Shown: positions 49,212-60,174 of the stretch, piece after piece
Numbering within the stretch: position 1 is the first letter of the stretch
Layout: every line of letters begins with the position of its first letter
Source: Ambrosia x helenae
Taxonomy: Eukaryota > Streptophyta > Magnoliopsida > Asterales > Asteraceae
Length of the DNA: 64,000 nt
Reading direction: 5' to 3'
Assembly: GCA_030844895.1 (NCBI GenBank)
Contig: CM061224.1
Span: 31,890,102-31,954,101, forward strand
Notes under the pieces: model-generated
What the model saw: the letters and a program-made list of their open reading frames with translations, nothing else
Database searches by the model: none
Told to the model about the DNA's origin: nothing
Made by a program: the position numbers and the translations under genes

Positions 49212-52200
49212 TTATGTGTTTCTTCTGTCTTGAACAATCTTCCATATCTCTTTGTACATGGTGTTCTTGAGCTGGTTTAACTGACCATCAGATAGAGATC
49301 CTCTCTGTGGTTCTAGATGTTGAATTGTGAGCAGGTCTTGTGTTGACAGTTTCTTCAGATCACTGATCTTCTTGTAAGCCCTGCTTGAGAGGTCTCTTCT
49401 TGTCAACAGTACTGAGTTGTTATCAGTAAGTGACCATCTGATGATAGGGATCTTTGACTTGTTAAAGTCAGAAGAATAGGGAACCAGACTTGTCCCTTGG
49501 GTTGATGGTCCTGAGTGCTGGATGTCTTCAGTTTCAGATAGCCTCAGGTGGGATTCTCTTCCTTGTTGTTGTTGCATATCAGGCATCTGAACAGTTGGGA
49601 GATGGTGTTCAGTCACTACTCTGGTATGCAGCTTTTCTTTGATGGTCTTTTGTATTTGATAAGCAAAAGTGGAAGGATCCCTGAATTGTGTTAACAGAGG
49701 TTTCTCCTCAATGTCAAAATCTGAATGGACTATTGAACTTCCTTCAAGTAGTACCATTTTGAAGTCAGTTTTGACATTGTCCTCTGCCTTCTTCTTCTGA
49801 GTAGCAGTTCTTCTAGATGCACCAGAAGTTCTAACTACTGATCTTGAAGGATCAGCAGTTTGAAACTTCTCAGGATTTGCAGCCTTGGCAGCCAAGTATT
49901 TTCTATAAGTATCCATCAGTCTTTCTTCTTTCCATCTGGATACTGAGGCTTTTGAACCATATCCTTCTGCTACTAACTCTTCTATTATCTGGGCTCTCTT
50001 GGCCTTTCCATCTTTGCTTGTGGCCACTTTGTCTGCAAGCAGTTGTGCTCTTCTTGTCAGCTCTTGCATAGAGAGTCCTTTGAGTGTAAAGGCTTTAGTT
50101 TTGCTGTTCTTGGTAATATAAGACACCAGTTGTTGTCTTTTATCTTGTTCAGCAATCTCATCAAGGCTAGCCTGCCTTTGTAGTTCAGCTGCATAAGCCT
50201 GAAGTTTTTCTTCATGGCTTAAATCCAAATCATCCCTTTCTTCCAGAGATTTCCAAATCTGATCTTCTCTGGCCTTCTTATTGGCTGCAATTAAGCTCTT
50301 TTCTAGTAGTTCAGCTGATTGAGAGATAGGAGAAGGGTTTAATACAGTCATTGTAGTAACAGTTGTAGGCCTGATGGGATCAGATGTTGGTTGAATGGGA
50401 GCAGTGGTTCTGGAAGGTTCAGTTGTTTGAGGTTTGGAAGTGTTAACTTCTGATGTGCTGACAACTGCTGATGGTTTGTCAGCTACTGAAGGATTGTCTT
50501 CAGTACTTTCTGATTCTTCATCAGAAGTTTCTTCATTTTGCCTTAGGGATTCTTCAGATGTTTGGGTCTCATCTTCTTTCTCTGCAGCTTCAATTTCTTC
50601 TATTGAGACACCAACCTGTTTGGCCAATTTTTCTTTCCTGGCCTGATCTTTTTGATCTCTTTCAAGGAGTGCCACTCTTGCCCTTATCCTGGCTTGGAAT
50701 GACTCCTTAGGTTCCCTGATCTTCTCCCCCTTTTTGGATTCATCAATCTTAACCCTTGAAGCAGAGGGTTGGGAGAATTGTCCTTGAAGATGAGCAATCT
50801 GTTTGCTGTTGAAGTCTATTTTGTTGGACAGATCGTTCATCTTGGTCTTGATCACTCCAAATTGGTTCTTGATGGACAGCTCCAAGTCAGCTGTATATGT
50901 TTGGAAGTGATTTCTGATGAGTGTATTCATCATGTGGTACAGGGGACCCTCTGGGCTGCATAGCTGGTTCAGGTCTATGCTTGTTTGCCCAGGGAATTGG
51001 GTAGGCATTTGTTGTGAAGGGGGTGTTTTTTGGGAGATCCTCATGTTGTACAGAGGATGCCACTCTAGGGGTTTTAGGGATTGAGTGGGCTTTAACCTGT
51101 GCAGAGGTGACTGGCTTCTTGAGCCTGGATACCTTTGCAACAGGACCTTCAGAAAGTGCCGTCAATTCAGTAGTTTGAGTGTGTGAAACATCATCCAAAC
51201 TAATGGAATCATCTGAATCCCTGATGTTGCCCTCAATGAGGACTGTCTCAGTTAAATCATGAGCTGAGCCCAACTCAGTTCTCTCATGAACCTCTTTTTC
51301 TTGGTACTGAGGATTTCCTACTTCAGGCATTAAGCCTTCATCAGTAGTTGCCACATCTGAGGTCTTAGCTATGTTACTTCTATCCTCAGATCCACCACTG
51401 GGTGGTAACTGAGTAGTAGCAGCCTCAGATGCCCCAAGAGTCTCTAAAATTGGGCTTAAAGACTCTGGTCCACCCTCATCTCTTGGGATAGGGCTAGAGA
51501 TGTCCACATCCATGTCTGATGTAGTAGTTATGTCCCCTGTTTGTTGTGGTTGTAGGGGACTGACATGATCAGATGGGACATTCTCTTTTAGCCCAGAGAG
51601 AAGTTTGGCAATTTCTATTGCCTCTTGTTCAGAAATTTGTGGGGTTGGTTCAGTAGTTTGGGCAATAGGTGGTGAAAGTTGTTGTTCAGCAGTTTCAAAA
51701 GAAGAGTGTGTTTGATATGTTTTTCTAAGTCTTTTTCTTTTGAATAAAACAGTTATGGGTGCTCTTGGTGGGGTTTGAGATGGATGAGACTGAGAGGGTG
51801 TTTCAGTCTCATCTATTTGAAGAGCAGAATGCTCATGAGCATGTTCAGGCATCTCAACCTCCTGAACAGCTTTTCTTTTGGGTTGGTGGGGTGTAGTTTT
51901 TGTTGGCTTGGGTTTTTTGGCTTTTGGTGGTGTGAGTTTGGAAGATGTGGGCTTCAGGTGGACTTGTTGTTGTTCTCCCTGATCATCTTCTGGCCAGGCA
52001 GCCGGTTTGTTATGCCTTGAGTATGCTTGTGATGTTAAAGGATTTAAAGTTGAAATTTTTCCCACAAGCACCTCATTACCCAGTTCCCCTATTATTCATT
52101 GCATAATGAACCTTGGGTATAACAAAAACTTTTTCTTGGTATTATTGTGATGTAACACCAACTCATTGAAAAATAGTTTTGATGCCCTGAATTTAGTTTC

Positions 52201-52701
52201 ATTCACAATGGAATGAAATATTGGTTGAAAAGTGGAGGGCATCTGGTCATAAGACCCTGTTTTTGGACTCAAACACATAATAATATAATGAAACAAAAGC
52301 TTGTATTTTGGTTCAAAATATTTTTTGAATATGGTAGCATGGGAGAGAGTACCTTGATAACCACACTCAGTCATGGTTAGATGAATATCAGTGTTAGCAA
52401 CATGGTCAGGGGCAGTTACATCATCCAGACCCAGTCTTGTTGCTAGTGTGGCCGGTGTGATGGTCAGTTGTTTCCCTTTTATCCTTGAGTTGAGGGAAAT
52501 GACCTCATCACCCATTGTAACCGTCTCAGCATTTGCCCAGAACTCATTCAGAGTTTCAGTGTGAATTGGTGGGTTTATTGTGAGAGCAGTAAAATATTGG
52601 GATTTGACGACAAGATCAATGATCTCATCGTATTGGGACCAGCCTTCTTGTTTTTCAAGAAAGGCTCTTTGATTGTGTCCCTGTTTTAGAACTAGAGCCA
52701 T
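49212..52701 (-). pseudogene. Envelope-like region of the SIRE-type element, one stop and one frameshift
   Basis: Three consecutive minus-strand frames: 52096-52701 (starts MALVLKQGHNQ, with EFWANAETVTMGDEV), about 51030-52095 (Pro/Thr/Ser/Gln-rich, acidic) and 49212 to about 51030 (charged helical, with a coiled-coil-like ELSIKNQFGVIKTKMNDL). The first two are in one frame, separated only by a TGA at 52096. The third is shifted by one base near the G/T-runs at 51019-51031. Together they would span about 1,150 codons. Position between RNase H and the 3' LTR is what defines the 'env-like' ORF of sireviruses. I see no clear signal peptide. Function in this lineage is unproven. Confidence 0.75.
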
Positions 52702-53403
52702 GTGGTTTGGGTTTTTGATCGAACAGTGGATTTGCAGGTATAGGTTATTGAGAGAGTTTTGAGAGAGAAGGAGGGATTTTTTTTTTGAGTTTGAAAGGAT
52801 AAGTGTGTAGAAAAGATATTTATTAGAAGTTTTAACCGCTTGAATCTTCTTTATTAGAAGTTTTAAAACCGCCTTTGGTTAAAAATCTCTTTATCAGAGG
52901 TTTTAAACTGATTAGGTCAAACCTCTGATGATGGGAAAAGTCAGATTTGCCCTTTTGACTGAAACTGCTGATGAAGGATTACTTCATCAGTAGTTCCCAT
53001 TTTCTCTTCAGCAGTTTTAACATCTGATGAGAAATGTTTTTATAAATACTTTATTCATAACTTCTGAAGGTTATTTTATCAGAAGTCACACACTTTTTCA
53101 GAAAATTATCCCCATACTGATGATTTTTGCTCATCAGTAGTTTCTCTCAAACTGATTTTGTTTTTCAGAAGTTTCGTTTCAGACTTTTGTCTTTTGTAAG
53201 TGAAAACCAGAAAAAAGAAGGAAAAGGTTAACTTGGATTCCACCAAGGTAAACAGGATGGAATCAAGGATGGAAAAAGGAAAAAGAAAATTTTGATGCAT
53301 AACAGTAGTGATTGATGTAGAAGTTTGATGTAGAGTTGGGTAGAATCAAGTGTTAACTTGGATTCTAACTGATATGCAAAAAAAATAAAAATAAAGTAAA
53401 CAC
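52702..53403 (-). other. Spacer between pol and the envelope-like region
   Basis: A 0.7-kb non-coding spacer with an unusually high density of TCAGNAGTT/AACTNCTGA motifs (52963, 52987, 53008, 53059, 53134, 53165). A short subgenomic promoter or splice acceptor could lie here but I cannot support one. Confidence 0.5.
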
Positions 53404-56400
53404 TTACAAATTTAGCATTCCAAGCATGGATACTAACTTCTGAAATGTTGATGTGTCAAGGGGTTTAGTGAAGATGTCAGCTATTTGATTAGCTGTTGCT
53501 ACATGCTTCACCTCAATCTTGCCTTTTTCATAGCAATCTCTTATGAAATGGTACCTGATCTCAATATGTTTGGTTTTTGAGAACTGTACCGGATTTTGAA
53601 TGATGCTAATGGCAGATTTGCTGTCTACAAACAAAGGTGTCTTGGTCTCTTTGATTCCATAATCAAGAAGTTGATATTGGAGCCATTGTATCTGTGATGT
53701 ACAACTTGCAGCTGCAATGTATTCAGCTTCAGCAGTTGAAGTTGCAACAGATGTTTGCTTCTTTGATTGCCATGACACTTGACAGTTACCCAGGAATTGA
53801 CAACCACCAGATGTTGACTTTCTTGTCATCTTACACCCTGCATAGTCACTATCTGAAAAAGCTGATAACTTGGTATTGCTTGAAGTAGGATACCAAATTC
53901 CCAGTGTTGGAGTTCCTTTCAGATATCTGAAAATTCTTTTGACTGCTATAAGGTGTGATTCCCTTGGTGCTGATTGATATCTAGCACAGACACATGTTGA
54001 GAACATAATATCTGGTCTAGAAGCAGTTAAGTATAAAAGGGAACCTATCATGCATCTGTACATGGTTTGATCAACCTGTTTTCCTTGATCATCAGGTTCA
54101 ACTTGTGTGATTGGTGTCATGGGAGTGGAACATGATTTACAGTCATTTAAAGAAAATTTGTTCAATAATTCTTTAACATATTTAGATTGATGTATAAAAG
54201 TTCCATTTGTTTGTTGTTTGATCTGCAGTCCTAGAAAGTACTGCAGTTCTCCCATGGTACTCATCTCAAATTTTGATTGCATGAGTTTCTTAAAATCATC
54301 ACACAGTTTTGTGTTTGTTGAACCAAAAATGATATCATCAACATAAATTTGAACAAGTAAGACATGATTTCCAACATGTTTAATGAAAAGTGTTTTATCA
54401 ATGGCACCTCTTGTAAAGTTATTTTTGAGTAAAAAGGTGGAGAGTGTATCATACCAGGCTCTTGGAGCCTGTTTGAGCCCATAAAGAGCTTTGTCCAGTC
54501 TGTACACCCACTCAGGATGAGAAGGATCCTCAAACCCAGGTGGCTGACAGACATACACCTCCTCTTTGATTTTTCCATACAAAAATGCACTTTTCACATC
54601 CATTTGATAAACTTTAATTTTGTTGGAAATGGCATAGGCCAGAAATAACCTGATGGCCTCAAGCCTTGCAACTGGAGCAAAGGTTTCATCATAGTCAATT
54701 CCCTCTTCTTGAGAGTACCCTTGAACTACCAGTCTTGCCTTGTTCTTGATTATCATACCAGCTTCATCTTGTTTGAACCTGAAAACCCATCTTGTACCAA
54801 TTGGTTGCTTGTTTTGAGGTAAAGGACAGATTTCCCATACCTGTTGCTTGTTGAACTGAAGCAGTTCATCTTGCATAGCTTGCACCCAATTATTGTCTTT
54901 AAGGGCTTCCTGGTACTTCTTTGGTTCCAACTGTGAAATAAAGGCTGAGAATAGGCAAAAGTTGGAGAGCTGGTTTCTGGTAAGAACACCTGTAGCTATA
55001 TCACCCATGATTTGATCAAGTGGATGATCTCTGTGCTCAATCAGTTGTTGTAAACCACTGACAGGTGTAGGTGGCTCTTGTTCTTCAAACAAACTACTGA
55101 GGTCTATAATATCTGGTTCAGCAGTTTCAGTTTCTTCAGTAGTTGCAGGTGCTGAAGCAGATGTTTGAGTTTGGCCTTCAGTATTTGTTTGATCAGAAGT
55201 TTGAAAAACTTCTGATGGTGTTGTAGTTGACTTAATGACTATTTGAGGAGTCCATGGTGTAGGATCCTCATCTTCAAACCTTTGATCACCATAATAAGTA
55301 GGTTTGGAAGAAGTAACAGTCTTTTCAGGTCCAAAGTGAAAGTTGTCAAGGTCAAAGAGTTCAGCAGGATGTGCTGGAATAAGAGTGTGTTTTGACTCAT
55401 TGAACTTGACATTCAATGTTTCTTCTACTATCCTGGTGTGAGAATTAAAAACCTTGTAGGCTTTTCTAGTTGAAGAGTAACCAAGAAAGTAACCTGAGTC
55501 AACTTTGGCAGCAAACTTTGAAATAGATTCCTTGATGTTCAAGATGAAACATTGACACCCAAAAGCCCTGAAAAAGGAGATAAGGGGCTTCATGCCATGA
55601 AGAACTTCATAGGCAGTCTTGGAATGTCTCTTGACCACAAGAACTCTATTCTGAACATAACATGATGTGTTAACTGCTTCTGCCCAAAAGTACAATGGCA
55701 GTCCAGAATCAGCTAACATTGTTCTTGCTCCTTCTATCAATGTTCTGTTCTTCCTTTCTACTACACCATTTTGTTCAGGAGTTCTGGGAACACTGTATTG
55801 TCTAATAATCCCTTTAGACAAACAGAATTCATCCAGAGTTTTGTTCCTGAACTCTGTCCCATTGTCACTTCTAATGGCTTTGACAGATAGAGAATATTGT
55901 TTCTCTACTTGTAGAATGAAGAACTTGATGATTTCAGCAGCCTCATCCTTGGAAAATAAGAAGAATACCCATGTGAATCTTGAGTAGTCATCAATGATGA
56001 CTAAGCAGTACTTCTTTTTACCAAGGCTCATAATCTTGACAGGTCCAAATAAGTCCATATGGAGTAGTTGAAGACATGCAGTTGTTTTTGATTCTTCAAT
56101 AGACTTATAGGAGGACTTATGCTGTTTTCCCTTTAAACAGGATACACAGTGTTCTTGACACTGGTATACTTTCAAAGGTAGACCTCTGACCAAGCCCATT
56201 TTTGTGACTTTATTTATGGTTTTAAAGTTCACATGGCCAAGTCTCCTGTGCCAGAGATCTGTTTCTGAAGTTGATGCCCTTGAGAAGAAACAGGCAGTGT
56301 TGTTCAATACTTTGTCTTTCTCAATGTCTACTGCATAGACATTGCCACATCTTTTGGCAATCATCAAAGTATGATCTTCTATAATCTTCTCTATCAACTT

Positions 56401-56718
56401 CTGGCCTTCTGGTGAGATGATCTTGCAAGCTGTCTTTGTGAAAAAGGAAGAATATCCTTTATCACACATTTGTGACACACTCAGCAAGTTGTATTCAAGG
56501 TTTTCCACCAGATTGACCTTGTCAAACTGTATTTTGCCAGAGGAGACATTGCCATGTCCTAGCACATATCCCTTAGCATTGTTCCCAAAGGATACAGATC
56601 CTTCTCTTTGGCTGATAAAATTGTTTATCAGGTATCTGCATCCAGTCATGTGCATAGAGCCTCCACTATCAACATACCATATGCTGTTTAAGCCCCTGGA
56701 AACTCTCTGCACATAAAA
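53404..56718 (-). CDS. Copia pol: protease, integrase, reverse transcriptase, RNase H
   Basis: About 1,100 open codons on the minus strand. Protease active site WYVDSGGSMHMTG. Integrase HHCC (HRRLGHVNFKTINK ... CVSCLKGKQH) and DDE core (LHMDLFGPV, RSDNGTEFRN, PRTPEQNGVVERKNRTL). RT (KARLVVQGYSQEEGIDY, MDVKSAFLYG, IYVDDIIFGS). RNase H (FSDSDYAGC, STAEAEY, VDSKSAI) and the ADIFTKPL end. No stops or gaps, so apparently intact. The frame begins without ATG directly after the gag stop and in another frame; a splice-acceptor-like ttttatgtgcag precedes it. Expression therefore needs frameshifting or splicing. Confidence 0.93.
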   Translation of the reverse strand, partial: FYVQRVSRGLNSIWYVDSGGSMHMTGCRYLINNFISQREGSVSFGNNAKGYVLGHGNVSSGKIQFDKVNLVENLEYNLLSVSQMCDKGYSSFFTKTACKIISPEGQKLIEKIIEDHTLMIAKRCGNVYAVDIEKDKVLNNTACFFSRASTSETDLWHRRLGHVNFKTINKVTKMGLVRGLPLKVYQCQEHCVSCLKGKQHKSSYKSIEESKTTACLQLLHMDLFGPVKIMSLGKKKYCLVIIDDYSRFTWVFFLFSKDEAAEIIKFFILQVEKQYSLSVKAIRSDNGTEFRNKTLDEFCLSKGIIRQYSVPRTPEQNGVVERKNRTLIEGARTMLADSGLPLYFWAEAVNTSCYVQNRVLVVKRHSKTAYEVLHGMKPLISFFRAFGCQCFILNIKESISKFAAKVDSGYFLGYSSTRKAYKVFNSHTRIVEETLNVKFNESKHTLIPAHPAELFDLDNFHFGPEKTVTSSKPTYYGDQRFEDEDPTPWTPQIVIKSTTTPSEVFQTSDQTNTEGQTQTSASAPATTEETETAEPDIIDLSSLFEEQEPPTPVSGLQQLIEHRDHPLDQIMGDIATGVLTRNQLSNFCLFSAFISQLEPKKYQEALKDNNWVQAMQDELLQFNKQQVWEICPLPQNKQPIGTRWVFRFKQDEAGMIIKNKARLVVQGYSQEEGIDYDETFAPVARLEAIRLFLAYAISNKIKVYQMDVKSAFLYGKIKEEVYVCQPPGFEDPSHPEWVYRLDKALYGLKQAPRAWYDTLSTFLLKNNFTRGAIDKTLFIKHVGNHVLLVQIYVDDIIFGSTNTKLCDDFKKLMQSKFEMSTMGELQYFLGLQIKQQTNGTFIHQSKYVKELLNKFSLNDCKSCSTPMTPITQVEPDDQGKQVDQTMYRCMIGSLLYLTASRPDIMFSTCVCARYQSAPRESHLIAVKRIFRYLKGTPTLGIWYPTSSNTKLSAFSDSDYAGCKMTRKSTSGGCQFLGNCQVSWQSKKQTSVATSTAEAEYIAAASCTSQIQWLQYQLLDYGIKETKTPLFVDSKSAISIIQNPVQFSKTKHIEIRYHFIRDCYEKGKIEVKHVATANQIADIFTKPLDTSTFQKLVSMLGMLNL

Positions 56719-56723
56719 GCAAA

Positions 56724-59300
56724 TTAGTTAGATTTGGAAACCCAAGCCTGTTTGGCTTTGGGTTTGCTCTTGAGAACAGTTACAGTTTGTTCTTGACCAG
56801 GTTGAGAAATCCATGTCTTTTTGGCAATGGATTTTTCATTAAGAACCATGGTGGTATCCTTTTTAGGACCACCATCAACCTTGGTCATCAGTAGTTCTAC
56901 CATGTTCTTTAGATTTTGAATCTCAGCAGTTTGTGAAACTGCTGATGATTCTGGTCTAACTACTGACGAGGAATTTTGAGAAAAAGATTTTGGTTGAGAT
57001 TTTATCTTTTTCTGAGAAAAGGTGTTTTCAGGTTGTTGTTTCTTGGGTTTAAAGACTCTTTCATAATCATTTCTGATTTGATTTCCCACAACCTGTTGTT
57101 TAAATTTTTGATTGAATTGAATTCCTTTTCTGTATCTACAAAATTCAGTTTTGTGGTTGAACAGGCCACAAATTTCACATTCTTTTGCCTTTTGTTTTTG
57201 ATCTAAAGGCAAATTTCTGACATTTGTGAAAAGATTTTGCTCATCAGTTGTTTTCAGGGTCTCAACTCCTGATGTAGATGAAACTACTGATGGCTTGATG
57301 TCAGTTTTTGTAAATACTTCTGAAGTACTTTCTTTAAAAATGCCAGGATTTCTGTTTAGAAAGTTTTCATGGAAAGATGTGCATTCTTTCCCTTCAGAAG
57401 TTTCATTTGAAACAATTCTTCTCCCATCTTCAGTAGTTTTGGGAGAAAAATCTGTTGGTGTTTCAACATGATGGTATCCTATGCCAAACTTAACATTTGA
57501 AGCACTTTGTTTGTTTAGCAATAATTGATACCCCCTACAAGATTCCACCCATTTTTCACAAGTGATCCTGGTGTCAGCAAGCTCTTGTCTGACATCTCCC
57601 AGGTCATTTAGCATCATTTTGATTTGTGCTTGGGTTCCAATAGCTGAGTCAGTTAATTTAGAAACTTCTTTTGTTTTAGCACACAGTTTTCTTTCTAAAT
57701 CACATTTTATCTGTGTGTATTTTCTTTCTAAATCATTGGCTTTGCCTTGTAGGTGCAGGTTTGTCTCTCTTATGAGAGCAAAAGTTTCTTTGCAAGAGTT
57801 TGAGCAAAGTTTTGTCAAAGATTCTTTTGATACCTGAGACAATGCAGATTTTGAAGTACAGCCTTCAAATGCCATTAAGGCAAAGTTCTTTCTGCCATTG
57901 TCTGGTTCTCCCCAGTTGATGTCAAACACTTTGTTGTCTGCATCAGGATTGCACTCTGTGGTGTCATAAGGGAGACTGCTCCAGTCAACATACCCTGAGG
58001 TAAAGAGACTTTGTTGAGGGGGTTGTTGAGGCTGTGGAGGAAGTTGAGCAGCTGGAAAGGGAGGGATTGATTGTTGGCTTTGCATCTGTTGAGCAGGCAC
58101 TTGAACATATTGTACTTGAGGCATATATTGCTGTTGAGGAGCTTGTGCCTGTACAAAATGAGCACTCCCTTGAGTTCCATTGTTCCTATTATAATTGGGG
58201 TTATAGTTATTTCCAGATTGTGATTGGTTAAAGCTAGAGCTTCTACACTCTCTAGCAAAGTGTCCCAACTTCTGACACTTGTGACATCTCAGTTTAGATT
58301 TGTCAAAACCAATTTTTGTATTACTGGTCAATCCTGGAAATTTCCTTCCTGACCTTTTATAAAACTTGTTAGTTTTAATGCTTAGCATGGCCAGTTGGTG
58401 TAATATGTCCATTTCTTCTAAGTCATCACTGCTAAAATTTTTCAAATCATCCATGATAAAGCATAGATTATCAGCAGTTTGACTTTGGTCATCATTGTCA
58501 TAACCTGGGAAAGATCTTTCTGATGAGATCCCAGTGGTTATGTCAATATTGTCATAAGATCCATAGGAACAAGTTGGTGAATCTTGTCCCAAAAGTGCTG
58601 TACTACCTGGTAGGTAGTCATCAGCAGTTTTACCAGAAGTTTGTAATTTCTTCTTTTGATCGATTTCTCTCTCAAAAGTAAGTAATCTCCCATGGAGTTT
58701 TGTAAGAGTGAGGGAGCTAAAATCTGGTGAGGATCTTAAGACAATGGAGTAAGTTTCCCATTTGTCAGGTAAAGACCTTAAAAATCTATGTAACATAGAT
58801 ACTGTTGTATAGGTCTGACCATTTAACTTTAGCTCAGAGATTAATGAGGAGAATCTTTCAAATTGTTGAGTCAAAGTTTCCCCATTAATATAAGCAAATG
58901 TTTCATATTGTTGAGCTAAAATTTCTCTGGTGTTGGCAATCACCTCTTCAGTTCCTCCAAACTGTTCTTTAAGACAGTCCCAAAGTTCTTTGGCACTTTC
59001 ACAATGTAAAAGGCCAGAGTATATTTCATTTGGGAGAGCCATTGCCAACATAGAGAATGCTTTTGCATCTAGCTCAAGTTTTAGGAAATCCTCATCTGTA
59101 TAGTCTTTGGGATCCTTTGGAATCCCTTCTTTAGTTTCAAGATTTATATTTACTGGTTTGTGAGGACCATATATCACAGATCTCCAACAACCTGTGTTGG
59201 TTTGTGACAAGGTATGTGCCATTCTCTTTTGCCATATATTGTACTCATTTCTCACAAGCATGGCAGGTTTGGTGGCAGAACCAGTATTATGTGGATCCAT
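56724..59300 (-). CDS. Copia gag with two zinc-knuckle-type motifs
   Basis: ATG at 59300 (MDPHNTGSATK), 858 codons, open throughout. The N-terminal UBN2/Copia Gag region (EYNIWQKRMAHTL, AKELWDCLKEQFGG, LHRFLRSLPDKW) is followed by a CCHC knuckle (CHKCQKLGHFAREC, about residue 340), a Gln/Pro-rich stretch, a charged helical region and a second Cys/His motif (CEICGLFNHKTEFC, about residue 730). The long C-terminal extension is typical of sirevirus Gag proteins. Stop TAA at 56724-56726. Confidence 0.92.
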   Translation of the reverse strand: MDPHNTGSATKPAMLVRNEYNIWQKRMAHTLSQTNTGCWRSVIYGPHKPVNINLETKEGIPKDPKDYTDEDFLKLELDAKAFSMLAMALPNEIYSGLLHCESAKELWDCLKEQFGGTEEVIANTREILAQQYETFAYINGETLTQQFERFSSLISELKLNGQTYTTVSMLHRFLRSLPDKWETYSIVLRSSPDFSSLTLTKLHGRLLTFEREIDQKKKLQTSGKTADDYLPGSTALLGQDSPTCSYGSYDNIDITTGISSERSFPGYDNDDQSQTADNLCFIMDDLKNFSSDDLEEMDILHQLAMLSIKTNKFYKRSGRKFPGLTSNTKIGFDKSKLRCHKCQKLGHFARECRSSSFNQSQSGNNYNPNYNRNNGTQGSAHFVQAQAPQQQYMPQVQYVQVPAQQMQSQQSIPPFPAAQLPPQPQQPPQQSLFTSGYVDWSSLPYDTTECNPDADNKVFDINWGEPDNGRKNFALMAFEGCTSKSALSQVSKESLTKLCSNSCKETFALIRETNLHLQGKANDLERKYTQIKCDLERKLCAKTKEVSKLTDSAIGTQAQIKMMLNDLGDVRQELADTRITCEKWVESCRGYQLLLNKQSASNVKFGIGYHHVETPTDFSPKTTEDGRRIVSNETSEGKECTSFHENFLNRNPGIFKESTSEVFTKTDIKPSVVSSTSGVETLKTTDEQNLFTNVRNLPLDQKQKAKECEICGLFNHKTEFCRYRKGIQFNQKFKQQVVGNQIRNDYERVFKPKKQQPENTFSQKKIKSQPKSFSQNSSSVVRPESSAVSQTAEIQNLKNMVELLMTKVDGGPKKDTTMVLNEKSIAKKTWISQPGQEQTVTVLKSKPKAKQAWVSKSN

Positions 59301-59446
59301 TTTTAAAGAGTATAGATTTGTCAGATGACTCTTTTAAGTGATGGATTTTGATAAAAAGTGAACTTTTGATCTTTTTATTGAATATCAATAAGAGCTTTGT
59401 GTCTGATTCTCAATTTGTTAGATTGATATGTGATCAGATAAACCAA

Positions 59447-59459
59447 GGCTCTGATACCA
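59447..59459 (-). other. Primer binding site of the Copia element
   Basis: On the minus strand this is tggtatcagagcc, 2-3 bp after the LTR end; complementary to initiator tRNA-Met. Confidence 0.88.
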
Positions 59460-59461
59460 AT

Positions 59462-60174
59462 TGTTGGATCAGTTTGCTCTTTTTGCTAAGTAAGAACTTG
59501 CTATCTTGACACTTAAGTGTTTAGCAAGTCCTTGTAAATCAGATTATAAGCACAGCGGAATGTTATAAGTTAAAGCAACACTTTTTACACTAAGGCAGAG
59601 TTATAACTCCCCCTTGATGTTTGAAACTAATAAATGACAAAGTATTTATTATGAATCTAAGTTGTAAATGAGAATTAGATACTTAGAGAGATTCACAATA
59701 AATACAGAAATGGAATAGAACAATGAGAGTGTTTGAAGGATTTTTCTATTAAAATCAATGTCTAAAATAGAAGGTTGAAGCCTCCTATTTATAGACGTTT
59801 ACATGCATGTATCTTGCCTAAAAAGCAAGTACAGAAACAACAGTGACAAGTTGCACAAGTTGCAACATTGAAAGAAACAAATACAGCTAAAAGTAATAAT
59901 AAACAACAAACTACTGATGCAAAAAGGCCTAGGAAATATCTATTGCTAAGTGCTGATGAAGGACAACTACTGAAGAGTAGTTTTGTCTTCAGTACTTCTG
60001 AAGTGAACTTGTCTGGTTTGGACTTCAGAACTTCTGCAACTTCAGCACTTCTCATATCTTCTAATCAGCAGTTTCTTGTCTTCTCTTCAGTACTTCTATA
60101 CTTAGCCAAAATGACAGAAGTGAATTAGACTAAGGTTTACAAAAGTGGTTTCACCAATCCTCTTTGTCCTAACA
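59462..60174 (-). repeat. 5' LTR of the Copia element
   Basis: 713 bp, near-identical to the 3' LTR. atgga follows at 60175-60179. Confidence 0.95.
59785..59797 (-). promoter_or_regulatory. TATA box in the Copia 5' LTR
   Basis: cgtctataaatag on the minus strand is a canonical plant TATA box. It lies about 325-335 bp upstream of the PBS, the right region for the element's promoter. Confidence 0.7.

Larger units (their letters stand above)
48457..60174 (-). mobile_element. Complete Copia element, SIRE-like, with envelope-like region (11,718 bp)
   Basis: Two LTRs (713-714 bp) flank minus-strand gag, pol (protease-integrase-RT-RNase H, the Copia order) and a 3.5-kb region with an envelope-like reading frame between pol and the 3' LTR, the hallmark of the SIRE/Maximus lineage. 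The PBS, polypurine tract (ccagggggagat) and 5-bp target duplication are all present. The LTRs differ only in one cluster of a few bases (48918-48926 against 59926-59933). Gag and pol are fully open, so it is the youngest insertion in the window. Confidence 0.95.
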
